Shown here in pieces: positions 44,642 through 54,383 of a DNA stretch of 64,000 bases. Position numbers and translations under genes: made by a program. Source of the stretch: Actinomadura spongiicola. Its GTDB lineage: Bacteria; Actinomycetota; Actinomycetes; Streptosporangiales; Streptosporangiaceae. Positions within the stretch are counted from its first letter, which is position 1. Each line of letters starts with the position of its first letter. The stretch is from the NCBI RefSeq assembly GCF_003432485.1, contig NZ_QVNQ01000002.1:372001-436000 (forward strand), written 5' to 3'. The notes beneath the pieces are model-generated. The model saw only the letters and a list, made by a program, of their open reading frames with translations, was not told where the DNA came from and did not search any database.

Positions 44642-45817
44642 GTGGACCTGTTCGAACATCAGGCGAAGGAACTCTTCGCCGAGTACGGGGTACCGGTGCC
44701 CACCGGCAAGGTCGCCCATACTCCCCAGGAAGCCCGGGCCATCGCGGCGGAGCTGTTCGCCGCGGGAAGCTCGAAGGTCGTGGTCAAGGCCCAGGTGAAG
44801 ACCGGTGGCCGCGGCAAGGCCGGCGGTGTGAAGCTGGCCGACTCGGCCGACGAGGCGGAAACGCTCGCCGGCCAGATCCTCGGCATGGACATCAAGGGCC
44901 ACACGGTCCACAAGGTCCTGATCGAGGAGGGCAGCGCGATCGCGCAGGAGTTCTACTTCTCCTTCCTGCTCGACCGCGCCAACCGCACCTTCCTGTCCAT
45001 CTGCTCCGTCGAGGGCGGCGTGGAGATCGAGGAGGTGCCGCACGACCGGCTGGCGATGGTGCCGATCTCGCCGCTGCACGGCGTCGACCGGGCCCTCGCC
45101 CGCGAGATCGCGGAGAAGGGCCGGCTGCCGGAGCAGGCCGTCGAGGGCGCAGCCGAGCTCATCGAGCGCCTCTGGGCGGTGTTCACCGACGAGGACGCGT
45201 CCCTCGTCGAGGTGAACCCGATGATCCTCACGGCGGACGGGCGGGTGACGGCCCTCGACGGCAAGGTCACCCTCGACGACAACGCGGACTTCCGCCAGGA
45301 CCACGACAAGTACGAGGACAAGGCCGCCGCCGACCCGCTGGAGGCCGCGGCGAAGGCCAAGGACCTCAACTACGTCAAGCTCGACGGCAGCGTCGGCATC
45401 ATCGGCAACGGCGCGGGGCTCGTCATGTCGACCCTGGACGTGGTCGCGTACGCGGGTGAGGAGTTCGGCGGGCAGCGTCCCGCGAACTTCCTCGACATCG
45501 GCGGCGGCGCGTCCGCGGAGGTCATGGCGAACGGGCTGGAGATCGTCCTGTCGGACAAGGACGTGAAGTCGGTGTTCGTGAACGTCTTCGGCGGCATCAC
45601 GGCCTGCGACGCCGTCGCGAGCGGCATCGTGTCGGCGTACAAGCTGCTGGGCGACCGCGGCGAGTCCGTCGACCGGCCGCTCGTCGTCCGCCTCGACGGC
45701 AACAACGCCGAGCTCGGACGCAAGATCCTCAACGACGCGGCGCTGCCCGGCGTCCAGCAGGTCGACACCATGGACGACGCGGCGAGGCGCGCCGCCGAAC
45801 TCGCGGCAGGTGCATGA
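44642..45817 (+). CDS. sucC: Succinate-CoA ligase beta subunit
   Basis: 391-residue ATP-grasp subunit of succinyl-CoA synthetase (TCA cycle), making ATP or GTP from succinyl-CoA with SucD. The N-terminus [27 protein letters not shown] and the C-terminal [14 protein letters not shown] fit the family. GTG start; AAAGGA lies 4-10 nt upstream. sucD starts 3 nt after its stop. Confidence 0.97.
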   Translation: MDLFEHQAKELFAEYGVPVPTGKVAHTPQEARAIAAELFAAGSSKVVVKAQVKTGGRGKAGGVKLADSADEAETLAGQILGMDIKGHTVHKVLIEEGSAIAQEFYFSFLLDRANRTFLSICSVEGGVEIEEVPHDRLAMVPISPLHGVDRALAREIAEKGRLPEQAVEGAAELIERLWAVFTDEDASLVEVNPMILTADGRVTALDGKVTLDDNADFRQDHDKYEDKAAADPLEAAAKAKDLNYVKLDGSVGIIGNGAGLVMSTLDVVAYAGEEFGGQRPANFLDIGGGASAEVMANGLEIVLSDKDVKSVFVNVFGGITACDAVASGIVSAYKLLGDRGESVDRPLVVRLDGNNAELGRKILNDAALPGVQQVDTMDDAARRAAELAAGA

Positions 45818-45820
45818 GCG

Positions 45821-46708
45821 ATGGCCATCTGGCTCACCGAGAACAGCAAGATCATCATTCAGGGCATCACGGGGTCGGAGGGCACCAAGCACGGCCGCCG
45901 GATGCTCGCGTCCGGCGCGCAGGTCGTCGGTGGCGTGAACGCCCGCAAGGCTGGGCAGACCGTCGACTTCGACGGGACGGTCCTGCCCGTCTTCGGCACC
46001 GTCAAGGAGGCGATGGGCGAGACCGGCGCGGACGTCTCCGTCGTGTTCGTCCCGCCGAAGTTCACCAAGGACGCCGTCGTCGAGGCCATCGACGCGGAGA
46101 TCGCCCTGTGCGTCGTCATCACCGAGGGCATCCCCGTCCACGACACCGCCTACTACTGGGCGTACGCCGAGTCCAAGGGCAACAAGACCCGCATCATCGG
46201 GCCGAACTGTCCCGGCATCGCCTCGCCCGGCAAGTCGAACGCGGGCATCATCCCTGCCGACATCACCACGCCGGGCCGCCTTGGCCTGGTGTCCAAGTCG
46301 GGCACGCTGACGTACCAGATGATGTACGAGCTGCGCGACATCGGCTTCTCCACGTGCGTCGGCATCGGCGGCGACCCCGTCATCGGGACGACCCACATCG
46401 ATGCCCTCCAGGCGTTCCAGGACGACCCGGACACCGACGCGATCGTCATGATCGGTGAGATCGGCGGGGACGCCGAGGAGCGCGCCGCCGCCTACATCGA
46501 GCAGCACGTCACCAAGCCGGTCGTCGGCTACGTGGCCGGGTTCACCGCGCCCGAGGGCAAGACGATGGGCCACGCCGGCGCGATCGTTTCGGGCTCGGCG
46601 GGCACCGCGCAGGCGAAGAAGGACGCCCTGGAGAAGGTCGGCGTCCGCGTCGGCAAGACCCCGAGCGAGACCGCCGTCCTCATGCGGGAGATCATGAAGA
46701 ACCGCTGA
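45821..46708 (+). CDS. sucD: Succinate-CoA ligase alpha subunit
   Basis: 295-residue CoA-binding subunit. It has the Rossmann CoA-binding domain ([16 protein letters not shown]), GPNCPGI and the phosphohistidine loop GHAGAIV with the catalytic His. Directly behind sucC, and followed by a hairpin near 46728-46765. Confidence 0.97.
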   Translation: MAIWLTENSKIIIQGITGSEGTKHGRRMLASGAQVVGGVNARKAGQTVDFDGTVLPVFGTVKEAMGETGADVSVVFVPPKFTKDAVVEAIDAEIALCVVITEGIPVHDTAYYWAYAESKGNKTRIIGPNCPGIASPGKSNAGIIPADITTPGRLGLVSKSGTLTYQMMYELRDIGFSTCVGIGGDPVIGTTHIDALQAFQDDPDTDAIVMIGEIGGDAEERAAAYIEQHVTKPVVGYVAGFTAPEGKTMGHAGAIVSGSAGTAQAKKDALEKVGVRVGKTPSETAVLMREIMKNR

Positions 46709-46727
46709 TCGTCGTTTTCTCGTCGCC

Positions 46728-46765
46728 GGAAGACGTCCGGGCCGCCGTGGCCGGGCGTCTTTTCG
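46728..46765 (+). terminator. Imperfect hairpin after sucD
   Basis: AAGACGTCCGGGCC pairs imperfectly with GGCCGGGCGTCTT, followed by TTTTCGG; 20 nt beyond the sucD stop and before the DUF6350 gene, so it likely ends sucCD transcripts. Confidence 0.6.
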
Positions 46766-46842
46766 GTTTCCGTCCGACGTCCGGCGACGGCGCGGCGACA
46801 CGCCGGGCGAGGGGACGTCCGGGGCGCGGGCGTGGTGCCAGC

Positions 46843-48669
46843 ATGGTGCGCGTGAGCGATGCGACCCCTGGAAGGCGTGCGACCCCCGACCGTGGTGCCG
46901 CGACGGCGGCGGGACGGGCCGCGCGGCGTCCGGAGGCGCGCGGCCGCGCCCAGCCGCCGCCGGAGGCACCGGCCCCGGTGACGGTGGCCCGGCCGCTGTA
47001 CGTGACGGGCCTGGTCGCGGCGCTGTGGTGCATCGGGATCGGGCTCGCCGTCCTCACCACCATCACGCTCATCGGGTGGATCGCGGCGCCCAGGACGGCG
47101 TTCGGCGACGGGATGTCCGGTGTCTTCCGGACGGCCGTGAACTTCTGGCTCGTCTCCCACCACGCCGGCTTCTCCTACGGGCAGGGCCGGGTCGGGCTGC
47201 TGCCGCTCGGCGTGCTCGTCCTGCCCGGGGTCATGCTGTACCGGGGCGGCGGGTGGATGATCCGGGTGGCGGGGCTGCCGCACCGTCCGCGGGCCGCGGT
47301 GATGCGCGTCGCGGTCGCGCTGGCCACGCCCTACGCCGCGCTGGCCGCGCTGCTCGCGCTGGCGGCGTCGTCCCCGCAGGTGCGGCCGTCGGCGGGGCAG
47401 GCGCTCGTCGCGTGCTTCCTCGTCGCGGTCATCGCGGGCGGCCTCGGCGCCGCGCGGGCCGTCGTCGCCGCGCAGGTGGCGGCGGAGGCGAAGGGACGGC
47501 GGGTCAGATCGGGCCTGGGCGCGCTGCTGCGGCTGCTGCCGGACCGTCCGCGCTCCCTCGTGATCGGCGTGTCGGGGGCGTTGGCCGTGCTGCTGGGGTC
47601 CGGCGCGGTGCTCGTCGGCGCGTCGCTCGCCGTGAACATGGGCGACGCCGACCACCTGTACGACATGCTCGCCCCCGGTGTCGTCGGCGGCGCCCTGCTG
47701 CTGCTGGTCGAGCTGGCCTTCCTGCCGAACGCGGTGATCTGGGGGATGGCGTACGCGATCGGGCCGGGCTTCTCCGTCGGCTCCGGGACGAGCGTGTCGC
47801 CGACCGGGGTGGTCCTCGACCTCGTCCCGGCGTTCCCGCCGCTCGCGGCGCTGCCGGAGCCGGGACCCGCGCCCGCGGTGTCGCTGCTCGCGCTGGCCGC
47901 GCCGTTCCTCGCGGGCGCGGTGGGCGGCGTCCTCACGATCCGGTCGATGCCCACGCCCGTGTCGGAGGGGGCTCCCCTGTGGGGGTTCACGTCCGGGGCG
48001 CTGACCGGTGCCGTGGCGGCGCTGCTGACCGTGCTGTCCGGCGGGCCGCTCGGCGACGGGCGGATGGCGACCATGGGGCCTTCCGCCTGGCAGGTCGGCC
48101 TGCTCGCGGCCCTGGAGGTCGGCATCTCCGCGGCGATCGCGGCGTGGGCGGCGAACGCGCTGATCCTGCGCCGTGCCGCCCGCCCCCCGGCGGAGACCCG
48201 CGCGCCCGCGCGGAAACGGGCGTCCAGGAGAGCGGCCAAGAAGGCGGCAGGGAAGGCGGTCGACAAGGCGGCCGGGAAGGACACGGTCAAACCGAAGAAG
48301 CGGGGGCGGAACGTCGCGGCGCCGGTGCCGCTGTCCGCGCCCGTCCCGGCCGAGGTCGAGGTCGAGGTCGAGGAGAAGGCCCCCGAGCCGCGTCCCGCCC
48401 CGAGGCCGCCACACGCACCGGACCCGCTCCAGTTCGAGGAGGCCGAACCGGTCCTCGGCCCGCGCCGTCCGCGCCGCCGCCCGGCCCCGCCGCCCGACCT
48501 GCCCGAAGAACCGTCCGAACCCGAACCGGAGCCGGCCCATGACGTCCTCGAAGGGCACATCCTCGACGAACCCGTCGACGTTCCGCCGCCACGCGAGGAC
48601 CCCGAACGCATCGAGACCCGCGGCGGAGCCATCTACGTGCTCCGCGAAGACCCCGAACGGGACGACTAG
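46843..48669 (+). CDS. DUF6350 (PerM-like) polytopic membrane protein
   Basis: 608 residues with about 10 hydrophobic helices (for example LYVTGLVAALWCIGIGLAVLTTITLIGW, LPLGVLVLPGVML, GALAVLLGSGAVLVGASLAV) and a long, charged, Lys-Arg then Pro-Glu-rich cytoplasmic tail from about residue 440. This is the DUF6350 family, linked to cell division as mycobacterial PerM and located between sucD and purN in many actinomycetes, as here. ATG at 46843 chosen because upstream in-frame codons show no homology. Its 3' end overlaps the next gene's 3' end by 4 nt. Confidence 0.8.
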   Translation: MVRVSDATPGRRATPDRGAATAAGRAARRPEARGRAQPPPEAPAPVTVARPLYVTGLVAALWCIGIGLAVLTTITLIGWIAAPRTAFGDGMSGVFRTAVNFWLVSHHAGFSYGQGRVGLLPLGVLVLPGVMLYRGGGWMIRVAGLPHRPRAAVMRVAVALATPYAALAALLALAASSPQVRPSAGQALVACFLVAVIAGGLGAARAVVAAQVAAEAKGRRVRSGLGALLRLLPDRPRSLVIGVSGALAVLLGSGAVLVGASLAVNMGDADHLYDMLAPGVVGGALLLLVELAFLPNAVIWGMAYAIGPGFSVGSGTSVSPTGVVLDLVPAFPPLAALPEPGPAPAVSLLALAAPFLAGAVGGVLTIRSMPTPVSEGAPLWGFTSGALTGAVAALLTVLSGGPLGDGRMATMGPSAWQVGLLAALEVGISAAIAAWAANALILRRAARPPAETRAPARKRASRRAAKKAAGKAVDKAAGKDTVKPKKRGRNVAAPVPLSAPVPAEVEVEVEEKAPEPRPAPRPPHAPDPLQFEEAEPVLGPRRPRRRPAPPPDLPEEPSEPEPEPAHDVLEGHILDEPVDVPPPREDPERIETRGGAIYVLREDPERDD

Positions 48670-49151
48670 AGCAGGTCGCCGTACTTGTCCATGCTGCCGG
48701 ACGGCAGGCCGAGCTTGTCCTCGATCTTCGGGTAGTACTCGTCGCGGCACGCCTGCTTGTCGACGGTGGTGTTGGATCCGCTGATGCAGCTCTGGTAGCC
48801 GCTCAGCTCCGGCCACAGGAACGCCGTCAGCGACACCGACAGCGTCGAGAACACCAGACCGATCACGCCGAGGACGATGCCCGGGACGGCGCCCGGCGCG
48901 GCCGCCCGCGCCCGCCGCGCGTTCCGGCGGGCCCGGATGCCGACGACGAGCGCGGCGACGCCGAGCACGAGGCCGAGCGGGTAGAAGAAGAACGCGGTCA
49001 CCAGCGCGATGCCGCCGAGCCACAGGGCCCGCCAGCCGCCGCGCTGCGGCGGGCCGGGTGGCGGAGGCGGCGTCGGCCCCGCCGGCGGTCCGCCCGGGTG
49101 ATCGTCCGGGCGGTGTTCCGGCTGGGCCGGAGGGCCCGGCTGCTCGCTCAC
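48666..49151 (-). CDS. Hypothetical membrane protein with proline-rich N-terminus
   Basis: 161 residues: Pro/Gly-rich N-terminal 40, two or three hydrophobic helices (GGIALVTAFFFYPLGLVLGVAALVVGIRA; VPGIVLGVIGLVFSTLSVSLTAF) in DUF4190 style, then a short extracytoplasmic tail with paired cysteines (CISG, CRDEYY). Function unknown. Convergent with DUF6350 and divergent from purN. Confidence 0.75.
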   Translation of the reverse strand: MSEQPGPPAQPEHRPDDHPGGPPAGPTPPPPPGPPQRGGWRALWLGGIALVTAFFFYPLGLVLGVAALVVGIRARRNARRARAAAPGAVPGIVLGVIGLVFSTLSVSLTAFLWPELSGYQSCISGSNTTVDKQACRDEYYPKIEDKLGLPSGSMDKYGDLL

Positions 49152-49271
49152 GTTCTCTTCCTCCTAGCCCCTGGCATGGTTGACCCCGGTCCGTCCTCGG
49201 GGGGCGCCGAGCCGGCCCGATAGGCTGCTGGTCGGCCCGAAACGGCAAACCCCATCGTCCACCAGGGAGTC

Positions 49272-49958
49272 ATGGTGTCCGCCCGGCTCGTCGTCCTCGT
49301 CTCCGGCGCGGGGACCAACCTACAAGCGCTGCTCGACGCGTGCGCGGATCCAGCCTACGGGGCGAAAGTCGTGGCCGTGGGGGCGGATCGTCACGATACC
49401 GGCGGAACCGCCCGCGCCGAACGGTCCGGCGTGCCCACGTTCACCGTCCGGATTCCGGACTTCCCGTCCCGGGACGACTGGGACGCGGCGCTCACCGAGG
49501 CCGTCGCGGCGCACGAACCCGACCTGGTGGTGTCCGCCGGGTTCATGAAGATCCTCGGGCCGCGTTTCCTCGCGCGGTTCGGCGGCCGGACCGTCAACAC
49601 CCATCCCGCGCTGCTGCCGTCCTTCCCCGGCGCCCACGCCGTACGGGAAGCCCTGGCGTACGGGGTGAAGGTCACGGGATGTACGGTTCACTTCGTCGAC
49701 GAAGGAGTGGACACCGGACCCGTCATCGCCCAGGACACCGTCCCCGTGCGCTGGCATGACGACGAAGACTCCCTGCACGAGCGCATCAAGCAGGTGGAGC
49801 GCCGGCTCCTGGTCGACGTCGTCGGACGGCTCGCCCGCGACGGCTGGACGGCGCGCGGCAGACGCGTCTCACTGAAATGCAAGACCTGCGGTGAATCCAA
49901 CGGCAGGGACACGTCCGATCAAGAGGGGAGCTCGGCCGGTGAGTCGGGTGGCGATTAA
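49272..49958 (+). CDS. purN: Phosphoribosylglycinamide formyltransferase
   Basis: Transfers the formyl group from 10-formyl-THF to GAR in purine synthesis. The [15 protein letters not shown]-terminus and [16 protein letters not shown]...[16 protein letters not shown] catalytic block (Asn, His, Asp) are intact. Total length 228 is slightly long for PurN because of a C-terminal tail with a CxxC (KCKTCGE) and an acidic end, which overlaps the purH start by 20 nt. Operon with purH. Confidence 0.95.
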   Translation: MVSARLVVLVSGAGTNLQALLDACADPAYGAKVVAVGADRHDTGGTARAERSGVPTFTVRIPDFPSRDDWDAALTEAVAAHEPDLVVSAGFMKILGPRFLARFGGRTVNTHPALLPSFPGAHAVREALAYGVKVTGCTVHFVDEGVDTGPVIAQDTVPVRWHDDEDSLHERIKQVERRLLVDVVGRLARDGWTARGRRVSLKCKTCGESNGRDTSDQEGSSAGESGGD

Positions 49959-51504
49959 GCGGGCTTTGATCAGCGTCTACGACAAGACCGGGCTGGAGGA
50001 ACTGGCCCGCGGCCTGCACGAGGCCGGTGTCGAGATCGTCTCGACCGGTTCCACGGCCGGGCGGATCGCCGCCGCCGGGGTGCCGGTGATGAAGGTGGAG
50101 AAGCTCACCGGCTTCCCCGAATGCCTCGACGGACGGGTCAAGACCCTCCACCCGAACGTGCACGCGGGCCTGCTCGCCGACCGCCGCAAGGAGTACCACC
50201 TCCAGCAGCTCGACGACCTCTCCGTCGAACCGTTCGACCTGCTCGTCGCCAACCTGTACCCGTTCTCCGCGACCGTCGCGTCCGGCGCCCGGCCCGACGA
50301 GTGCGTCGAACAGATCGACATCGGCGGCCCGACGATGGTCCGCGCCGCCGCGAAGAACCACGCGAGCGTCTCCGTCGTCGTCGACCCGTCCGCGTACGGG
50401 ACCGTCCTCGACGCCGTCAACGCGGGCGGCTTCACCCTGGACGAACGCCGCCGCCTCGCCGCGCAGGCGTTCGCGCACACCGCGTCGTACGACGTCGCCG
50501 TCGCGTCCTGGTTCGCCAGCGCCTACGCCCCCGACGAGACCGCCGCCGAGACGAACTGGCCCGACTTCCTCGGCGCCACCTGGGAGCGGTCGAACACCCT
50601 CCGGTACGGCGAGAACCCCCACCAGCGCGCCGCCCTGTACCGGACCCCCGGTGAGACCGGGCTCGCCGGAGCGGAACAGCTGTACGGCAAGGAGATGTCG
50701 TACAACAACTATGTGGACACCGACGCCGCCCTCCGCGCCGCCCACGAGTTCACCGACCCCTGCGTCGCGATCATCAAGCACGCCAACCCGTGCGGCATCG
50801 CCGTCGGCGCCGACATCGCCGACGCGCACCGCAAGGCCCACGCCTGCGACCCCGTGTCCGCCTACGGCGGCGTCATCGCGGCCAACCGTCCCGTCACCGC
50901 CGCCATGGCCCGGCAGGTCACCGAAAGCTTCGCCGAGGTGCTGATCGCGCCGTCCTTCGAGGACGAGGCCGTGACCGTCCTCACCGACCGATTCAAGAAC
51001 ATCCGACTCCTCGTCTGCCCCGACGCCCCCGCGGGCGCCACCGAGTACCGGCGCATCGACGGCGGCCTCCTCCTCCAGAGCGTCGACCGCATCGACGCCC
51101 CCGGCGACGACCCGACCGGCTGGGAACTCAAGACCGGCGCGTCCGCCGACGAGGCCACCCTCCGCGACCTGGCGTTCGCGTGGCGCGCCGTCCGCTCCGC
51201 CAAGTCCAACGCCATCCTCCTCGCCGCCGACGGCGCCACCGTCGGCGTCGGCATGGGCCAGGTCAACCGGGTCGACGCCGCCAAACTCGCCGTGGCCCGC
51301 GCGGGCGCCGACCGCGCCGCGTCCGCCGTCGGCGCGTCCGACGCCTTCTTCCCCTTCCCCGACGGCCTCGAAGTCCTGACCGAGGCGGGCGTCCGCGCCA
51401 TCGTCCAACCCGGCGGCTCCGTCAACGACGACAAGGTCATAGCCGCCGCCGCCAAAGCCGGCATCACCCTCTACTTCACGGGAGTAAGGCACTTCTTCCA
51501 CTGA
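49939..51504 (+). CDS. purH: Bifunctional AICAR transformylase / IMP cyclohydrolase
   Basis: 521-residue enzyme for the last two steps to IMP. The MGS-like IMP cyclohydrolase domain covers residues about 1-150 ([18 protein letters not shown]), and the AICAR transformylase domain contains [14 protein letters not shown] and the K-x-x-x-KHANPCG loop. GTG start with GGGGAG 8 nt upstream; overlaps purN by 20 nt, indicating coupled expression. Confidence 0.97.
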   Translation: MSRVAIKRALISVYDKTGLEELARGLHEAGVEIVSTGSTAGRIAAAGVPVMKVEKLTGFPECLDGRVKTLHPNVHAGLLADRRKEYHLQQLDDLSVEPFDLLVANLYPFSATVASGARPDECVEQIDIGGPTMVRAAAKNHASVSVVVDPSAYGTVLDAVNAGGFTLDERRRLAAQAFAHTASYDVAVASWFASAYAPDETAAETNWPDFLGATWERSNTLRYGENPHQRAALYRTPGETGLAGAEQLYGKEMSYNNYVDTDAALRAAHEFTDPCVAIIKHANPCGIAVGADIADAHRKAHACDPVSAYGGVIAANRPVTAAMARQVTESFAEVLIAPSFEDEAVTVLTDRFKNIRLLVCPDAPAGATEYRRIDGGLLLQSVDRIDAPGDDPTGWELKTGASADEATLRDLAFAWRAVRSAKSNAILLAADGATVGVGMGQVNRVDAAKLAVARAGADRAASAVGASDAFFPFPDGLEVLTEAGVRAIVQPGGSVNDDKVIAAAAKAGITLYFTGVRHFFH

Positions 51505-51605
51505 GCCCTCTGTGTACAGGGTGGGTTCTTTACCTTTTGTTGGAGGTAGCCTCTGGCTTACCGCGCCCCCGGAACGTTCTGACCACTCGGCGCGGAGTGA
51601 TCTGG

Positions 51606-51794
51606 ATGGGAGGCGCGGTGGAAGCGGTCTTGGCGATGATCGTTGTGTCCGTTTACCGTACGGACGCGCTGTTGATGGAGTCGCGGCAGATGATCGGGCT
51701 CGCCGCGGCCCTCCTCGCGGCGATGCTGGCGGCGCAGCTCGGGTGGCACGGGACGGACCGGCTGCTCGCCTGGCGGGGGCGCTCCGAAGACTGA
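51606..51794 (+). CDS. Small two-helix membrane protein downstream of purH
   Basis: 62-residue protein with two hydrophobic segments (AVLAMIVVSVYRTDALL and IGLAAALLAAMLAAQLGW). ATG start with GGAG 8 nt upstream. No family recognised; it sits between purH and the ZTP riboswitch/folD unit. An in-frame upstream extension lacks a good start. Confidence 0.5.
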   Translation: MGGAVEAVLAMIVVSVYRTDALLMESRQMIGLAAALLAAMLAAQLGWHGTDRLLAWRGRSED

Positions 51795-51825
51795 GACGGC
51801 CGGGACCGGTCGATAGCATGAGGTC

Positions 51826-51900
51826 GCACGCGACTGGCGCGGTCAAGGTGGGGCACCACCGGGGAGCGAACGAACAGTCCGGACGCCGCGCGCCTGGGTG
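51826..51900 (+). promoter_or_regulatory. ZTP riboswitch (pfl motif) upstream of folD
   Basis: The leader carries the conserved elements in order: CGACTGGCGC (51831), GGTGGGGCACCACCGGGGAGCG arms with the CCGGGGAGC core (51857-51866), and the distal GCGCCTGGG (51889-51897). This matches the ZTP-responsive pfl motif found upstream of folD and purine genes. The folD Shine-Dalgarno lies just downstream and may be exposed when ZTP binds. Confidence 0.85.
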
Positions 51901-51927
51901 GACGGGAGACCTTCCGCGGAGGAACGC

Positions 51928-52776
51928 ATGACGGCACAGATTCTGGACGGCAAGGCGACGGCCGCCGAGATCCGCTCGGACCTCAAGGGGCGGGTCGAGG
52001 CGCTGAAGGCGCGCGGCGTGTCCGTCGGGCTCGGCACCGTCCTCGTCGGCGACGACCCCGGCAGCCACTCCTACGTCAACATGAAGCACCGCGACTGCGC
52101 CGAGGTCGGCATCGAGAGCATCCGCCGCGACCTGCCCGCCACCGCCACCCAGGACGATGTGGAAAGCGCCGTCGCCGAGCTGAACGCCGACCCCGCCTGC
52201 ACCGGCTACATCGTCCAGCTTCCACTTCCCAAGGGCCTGGACGAGCAGCGGGTGCTGGAGCGCATCGACCCGGCCAAGGACGCCGACGGCCTGCACCCCG
52301 CGAACCTCGGGCGGCTCGTGCTGATGCAGCCGGGGCCGCTGCCGTGCACCCCGAAGGGGATCATCGAACTGCTGCGCCGCTTCGACGTGCCGATCAAGGG
52401 CGCCGAGGTCACCGTCGTCGGACGCGGCCTCACCGTCGGGCGTTCCCTCGGGCTGCTGCTGACCCGCCGCAGCGAGAACGCCACCGTCACCCTCTGCCAC
52501 ACCGCGACCCGTGATCTGGCGGCGCACACCCGTGCCGCCGACATCGTCGTCGCCGCCGCCGGGGTGCCCGGTCTCATCACCGCCGACATGGTCAAGCCAG
52601 GCGCGGCCGTCCTGGACGTCGGCGTGTCCCGCGTGGACGGCAAACTCGCCGGAGACGTCGCCGCCGACGTCCGCGACGTCGCGGGCTGGGTCGCGCCGAA
52701 CCCCGGCGGGGTCGGCCCGATGACCCGCGCGATGCTCCTCGCCAACGTCGTCGAGGCCGCTGAACGCCTCGACTGA
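51928..52776 (+). CDS. folD: Methylenetetrahydrofolate dehydrogenase / cyclohydrolase
   Basis: 282-residue bifunctional FolD. The catalytic Lys lies in [10 protein letters not shown], the [14 protein letters not shown] block follows, and the Rossmann NADP motif is [13 protein letters not shown]. It supplies 10-formyl-THF for PurN and PurH. ATG with GGAGG 6 nt upstream; preceded by a ZTP riboswitch, a direct feedback from purine synthesis to one-carbon supply. Confidence 0.97.
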   Translation: MTAQILDGKATAAEIRSDLKGRVEALKARGVSVGLGTVLVGDDPGSHSYVNMKHRDCAEVGIESIRRDLPATATQDDVESAVAELNADPACTGYIVQLPLPKGLDEQRVLERIDPAKDADGLHPANLGRLVLMQPGPLPCTPKGIIELLRRFDVPIKGAEVTVVGRGLTVGRSLGLLLTRRSENATVTLCHTATRDLAAHTRAADIVVAAAGVPGLITADMVKPGAAVLDVGVSRVDGKLAGDVAADVRDVAGWVAPNPGGVGPMTRAMLLANVVEAAERLD

Positions 52777-52935
52777 TCGGCGGAGCCGCCACCGGCACCC
52801 CCGGTGACGACCCCGCCGTCCACGTCCGCCGGACGGGGCCGCGCCGTCACTAACGCGGCCCCGTACGGACTGGCTCGGCGGTGGCCCTCACGTCGTTGCG
52901 CTGCCTGGAGGGTGGCCGCCGAGAAACCGACTACG

Positions 52936-53664
52936 TCAGCTCGCCCTCCGTCCTGCCGGGCTCGGAGCGCGCCCCGACGGCCCGTTGACGTGGCCGTGCC
53001 CCGTACCCGTCCGCCGCGGGTCGGGCTTCGGCCGCACTCCGGGGACGCGCCCGTCCATCGGGGGGCGGCCCTGCGGGACGTGCACCGGCGGCAGCGGCCG
53101 GACGAGGCCCATCGCGATGACCTCGTTGGCGAGCCGCGTACGCCGGTTGGCGCCCTCGGGGATCCGGAACTTCTGGTAGAGGCGCAGCAGATGCTGCTTG
53201 ACGGCCGCCTCCGTCACCACCAGCTCCCCGGCGATGTCACGCGCCGTGGCCGGGGCCACGAACGCCTCGTCCGACAGGGCGGGACGGCAGAGCGAGGTCA
53301 ACACGTCGACCTCGCGTCGGGTGAGTTCCGGAGCGACGGCACGCCGCAGCTCGACGTCCGGGTCGACCTCCTCACGGGGGATGCCCCCCATCCGGCAGCG
53401 CGCCGTGCCGAAGCTCACGACGTCACCGTCATCCAGGACTCGGCGGGCGATCGGTCGCCCGTTGACGCGGGTCCCGTTGCGGGACAAACCCATGTCCACA
53501 ACGTAGACGTACGGTCCGCGCCGGACGAGCTCAGCGTGCAAGCGGGACACACTCGGGTCGTCGAGACGTATGTCGACTCCTCTCCCTCTCCCGACCGTCG
53601 TCACGTCGTGGCGCAGCGGCATCACCAGCCCGCTGTCCTCGATCCGCATGAACGGCCCCTCCAC
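52936..53664 (-). CDS. FHA-domain LuxR-type transcription regulator
   Basis: 242 residues. Residues about 15-90 form an FHA domain (TVGRGRGVDIRL, SRLHAEL, NGTRVNG) that binds phosphothreonine; residues about 115-190 contain an HTH that resembles LuxR/SARP-like regulators (LTRREVDVLTSLCRPALSDEAF...ATARDIAGELVVTEAAVKQHLLRLYQKF). The C-terminal tail is Pro/Arg-rich. It therefore may answer to a Ser/Thr kinase. Divergent from the DUF3017 gene; about 195 bp between. Confidence 0.85.
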   Translation of the reverse strand: MEGPFMRIEDSGLVMPLRHDVTTVGRGRGVDIRLDDPSVSRLHAELVRRGPYVYVVDMGLSRNGTRVNGRPIARRVLDDGDVVSFGTARCRMGGIPREEVDPDVELRRAVAPELTRREVDVLTSLCRPALSDEAFVAPATARDIAGELVVTEAAVKQHLLRLYQKFRIPEGANRRTRLANEVIAMGLVRPLPPVHVPQGRPPMDGRVPGVRPKPDPRRTGTGHGHVNGPSGRAPSPAGRRAS

Positions 53665-53859
53665 GGCAGTCCTCCCAGCTAGTTAGCGACCCCTGTCTGC
53701 CGGGTTACCCGGGCGCGTCACCGTCACACCCTCCTACTGGCGAGTAGCACCGATGGCGCAAGGGATTCCGGGCTCTCCGGCATCACCCGGGCCCCATCCG
53801 TCCCGACCCCGGGGCGGACGATGACGTGCCACGACGGGATTGCCGCTACGGTGTAAACC

Positions 53860-54291
53860 ATGAGCACCCAGGTGCGTCGGCGGACGCGCAGGGCGCCGCG
53901 CCGCCGGGGCGCCGCGCCGCACTGGCTGGCGCAACTGCCCTACCTGATCGTGCTCAGCGGAGTCGGCGCCGGCCTCACCCTGTGCGCGTTCAACTACTTC
54001 CGCAAAGGGTCCGGGCTGATGGCCGCCGCGTTGCTGTTCGGGGCGCTCGCCCGGCTGCTGCTGCCCGAGTCGCAGCTCGGGCCGCTCGCCGTCCGCAGCC
54101 GGTCCATCGACTGCTGGACGCTCGTGATCCTCGGCGAGATGGTCGCGTTCGTCTCGCTCAGCGTCCCACCGATGAACAAGCCGGGCCTCGCGCTCGCGGG
54201 CGCGTTCGGCGTGTTGATCCTGCTCGCCATGGTGGCGCGGGCCGTACGGCTGCTCATCACCGGGCGCCGGGACGGCCCAGGCCAGGTCTAG
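53860..54291 (+). CDS. DUF3017 membrane protein
   Basis: 143 residues with an Arg-rich N-terminus and three to four helices. GSGLMAAALLFGALARLLLPESQLGPLAVRSRSIDCWTLVILG is the DUF3017 signature. The protein is conserved between folD and mdh or icd in actinomycetes. The function is unknown. Confidence 0.85.
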   Translation: MSTQVRRRTRRAPRRRGAAPHWLAQLPYLIVLSGVGAGLTLCAFNYFRKGSGLMAAALLFGALARLLLPESQLGPLAVRSRSIDCWTLVILGEMVAFVSLSVPPMNKPGLALAGAFGVLILLAMVARAVRLLITGRRDGPGQV

Positions 54292-54383
54292 ACCTCAGAA
54301 CCCCCTCGGCTAGCCTTGCCAGTTGAGCCTTACAAGGTCTGAGTCTTTAGCTCGCCCCGGTGTAGGAAAGGGACAGCACCAGC

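Noticed and set aside
46528..49248. 906-codon minus-strand open frame across sucD, DUF6350 and the small membrane gene
   Set aside because: Arg/Gly-rich, without domain; all three real genes have clear families.
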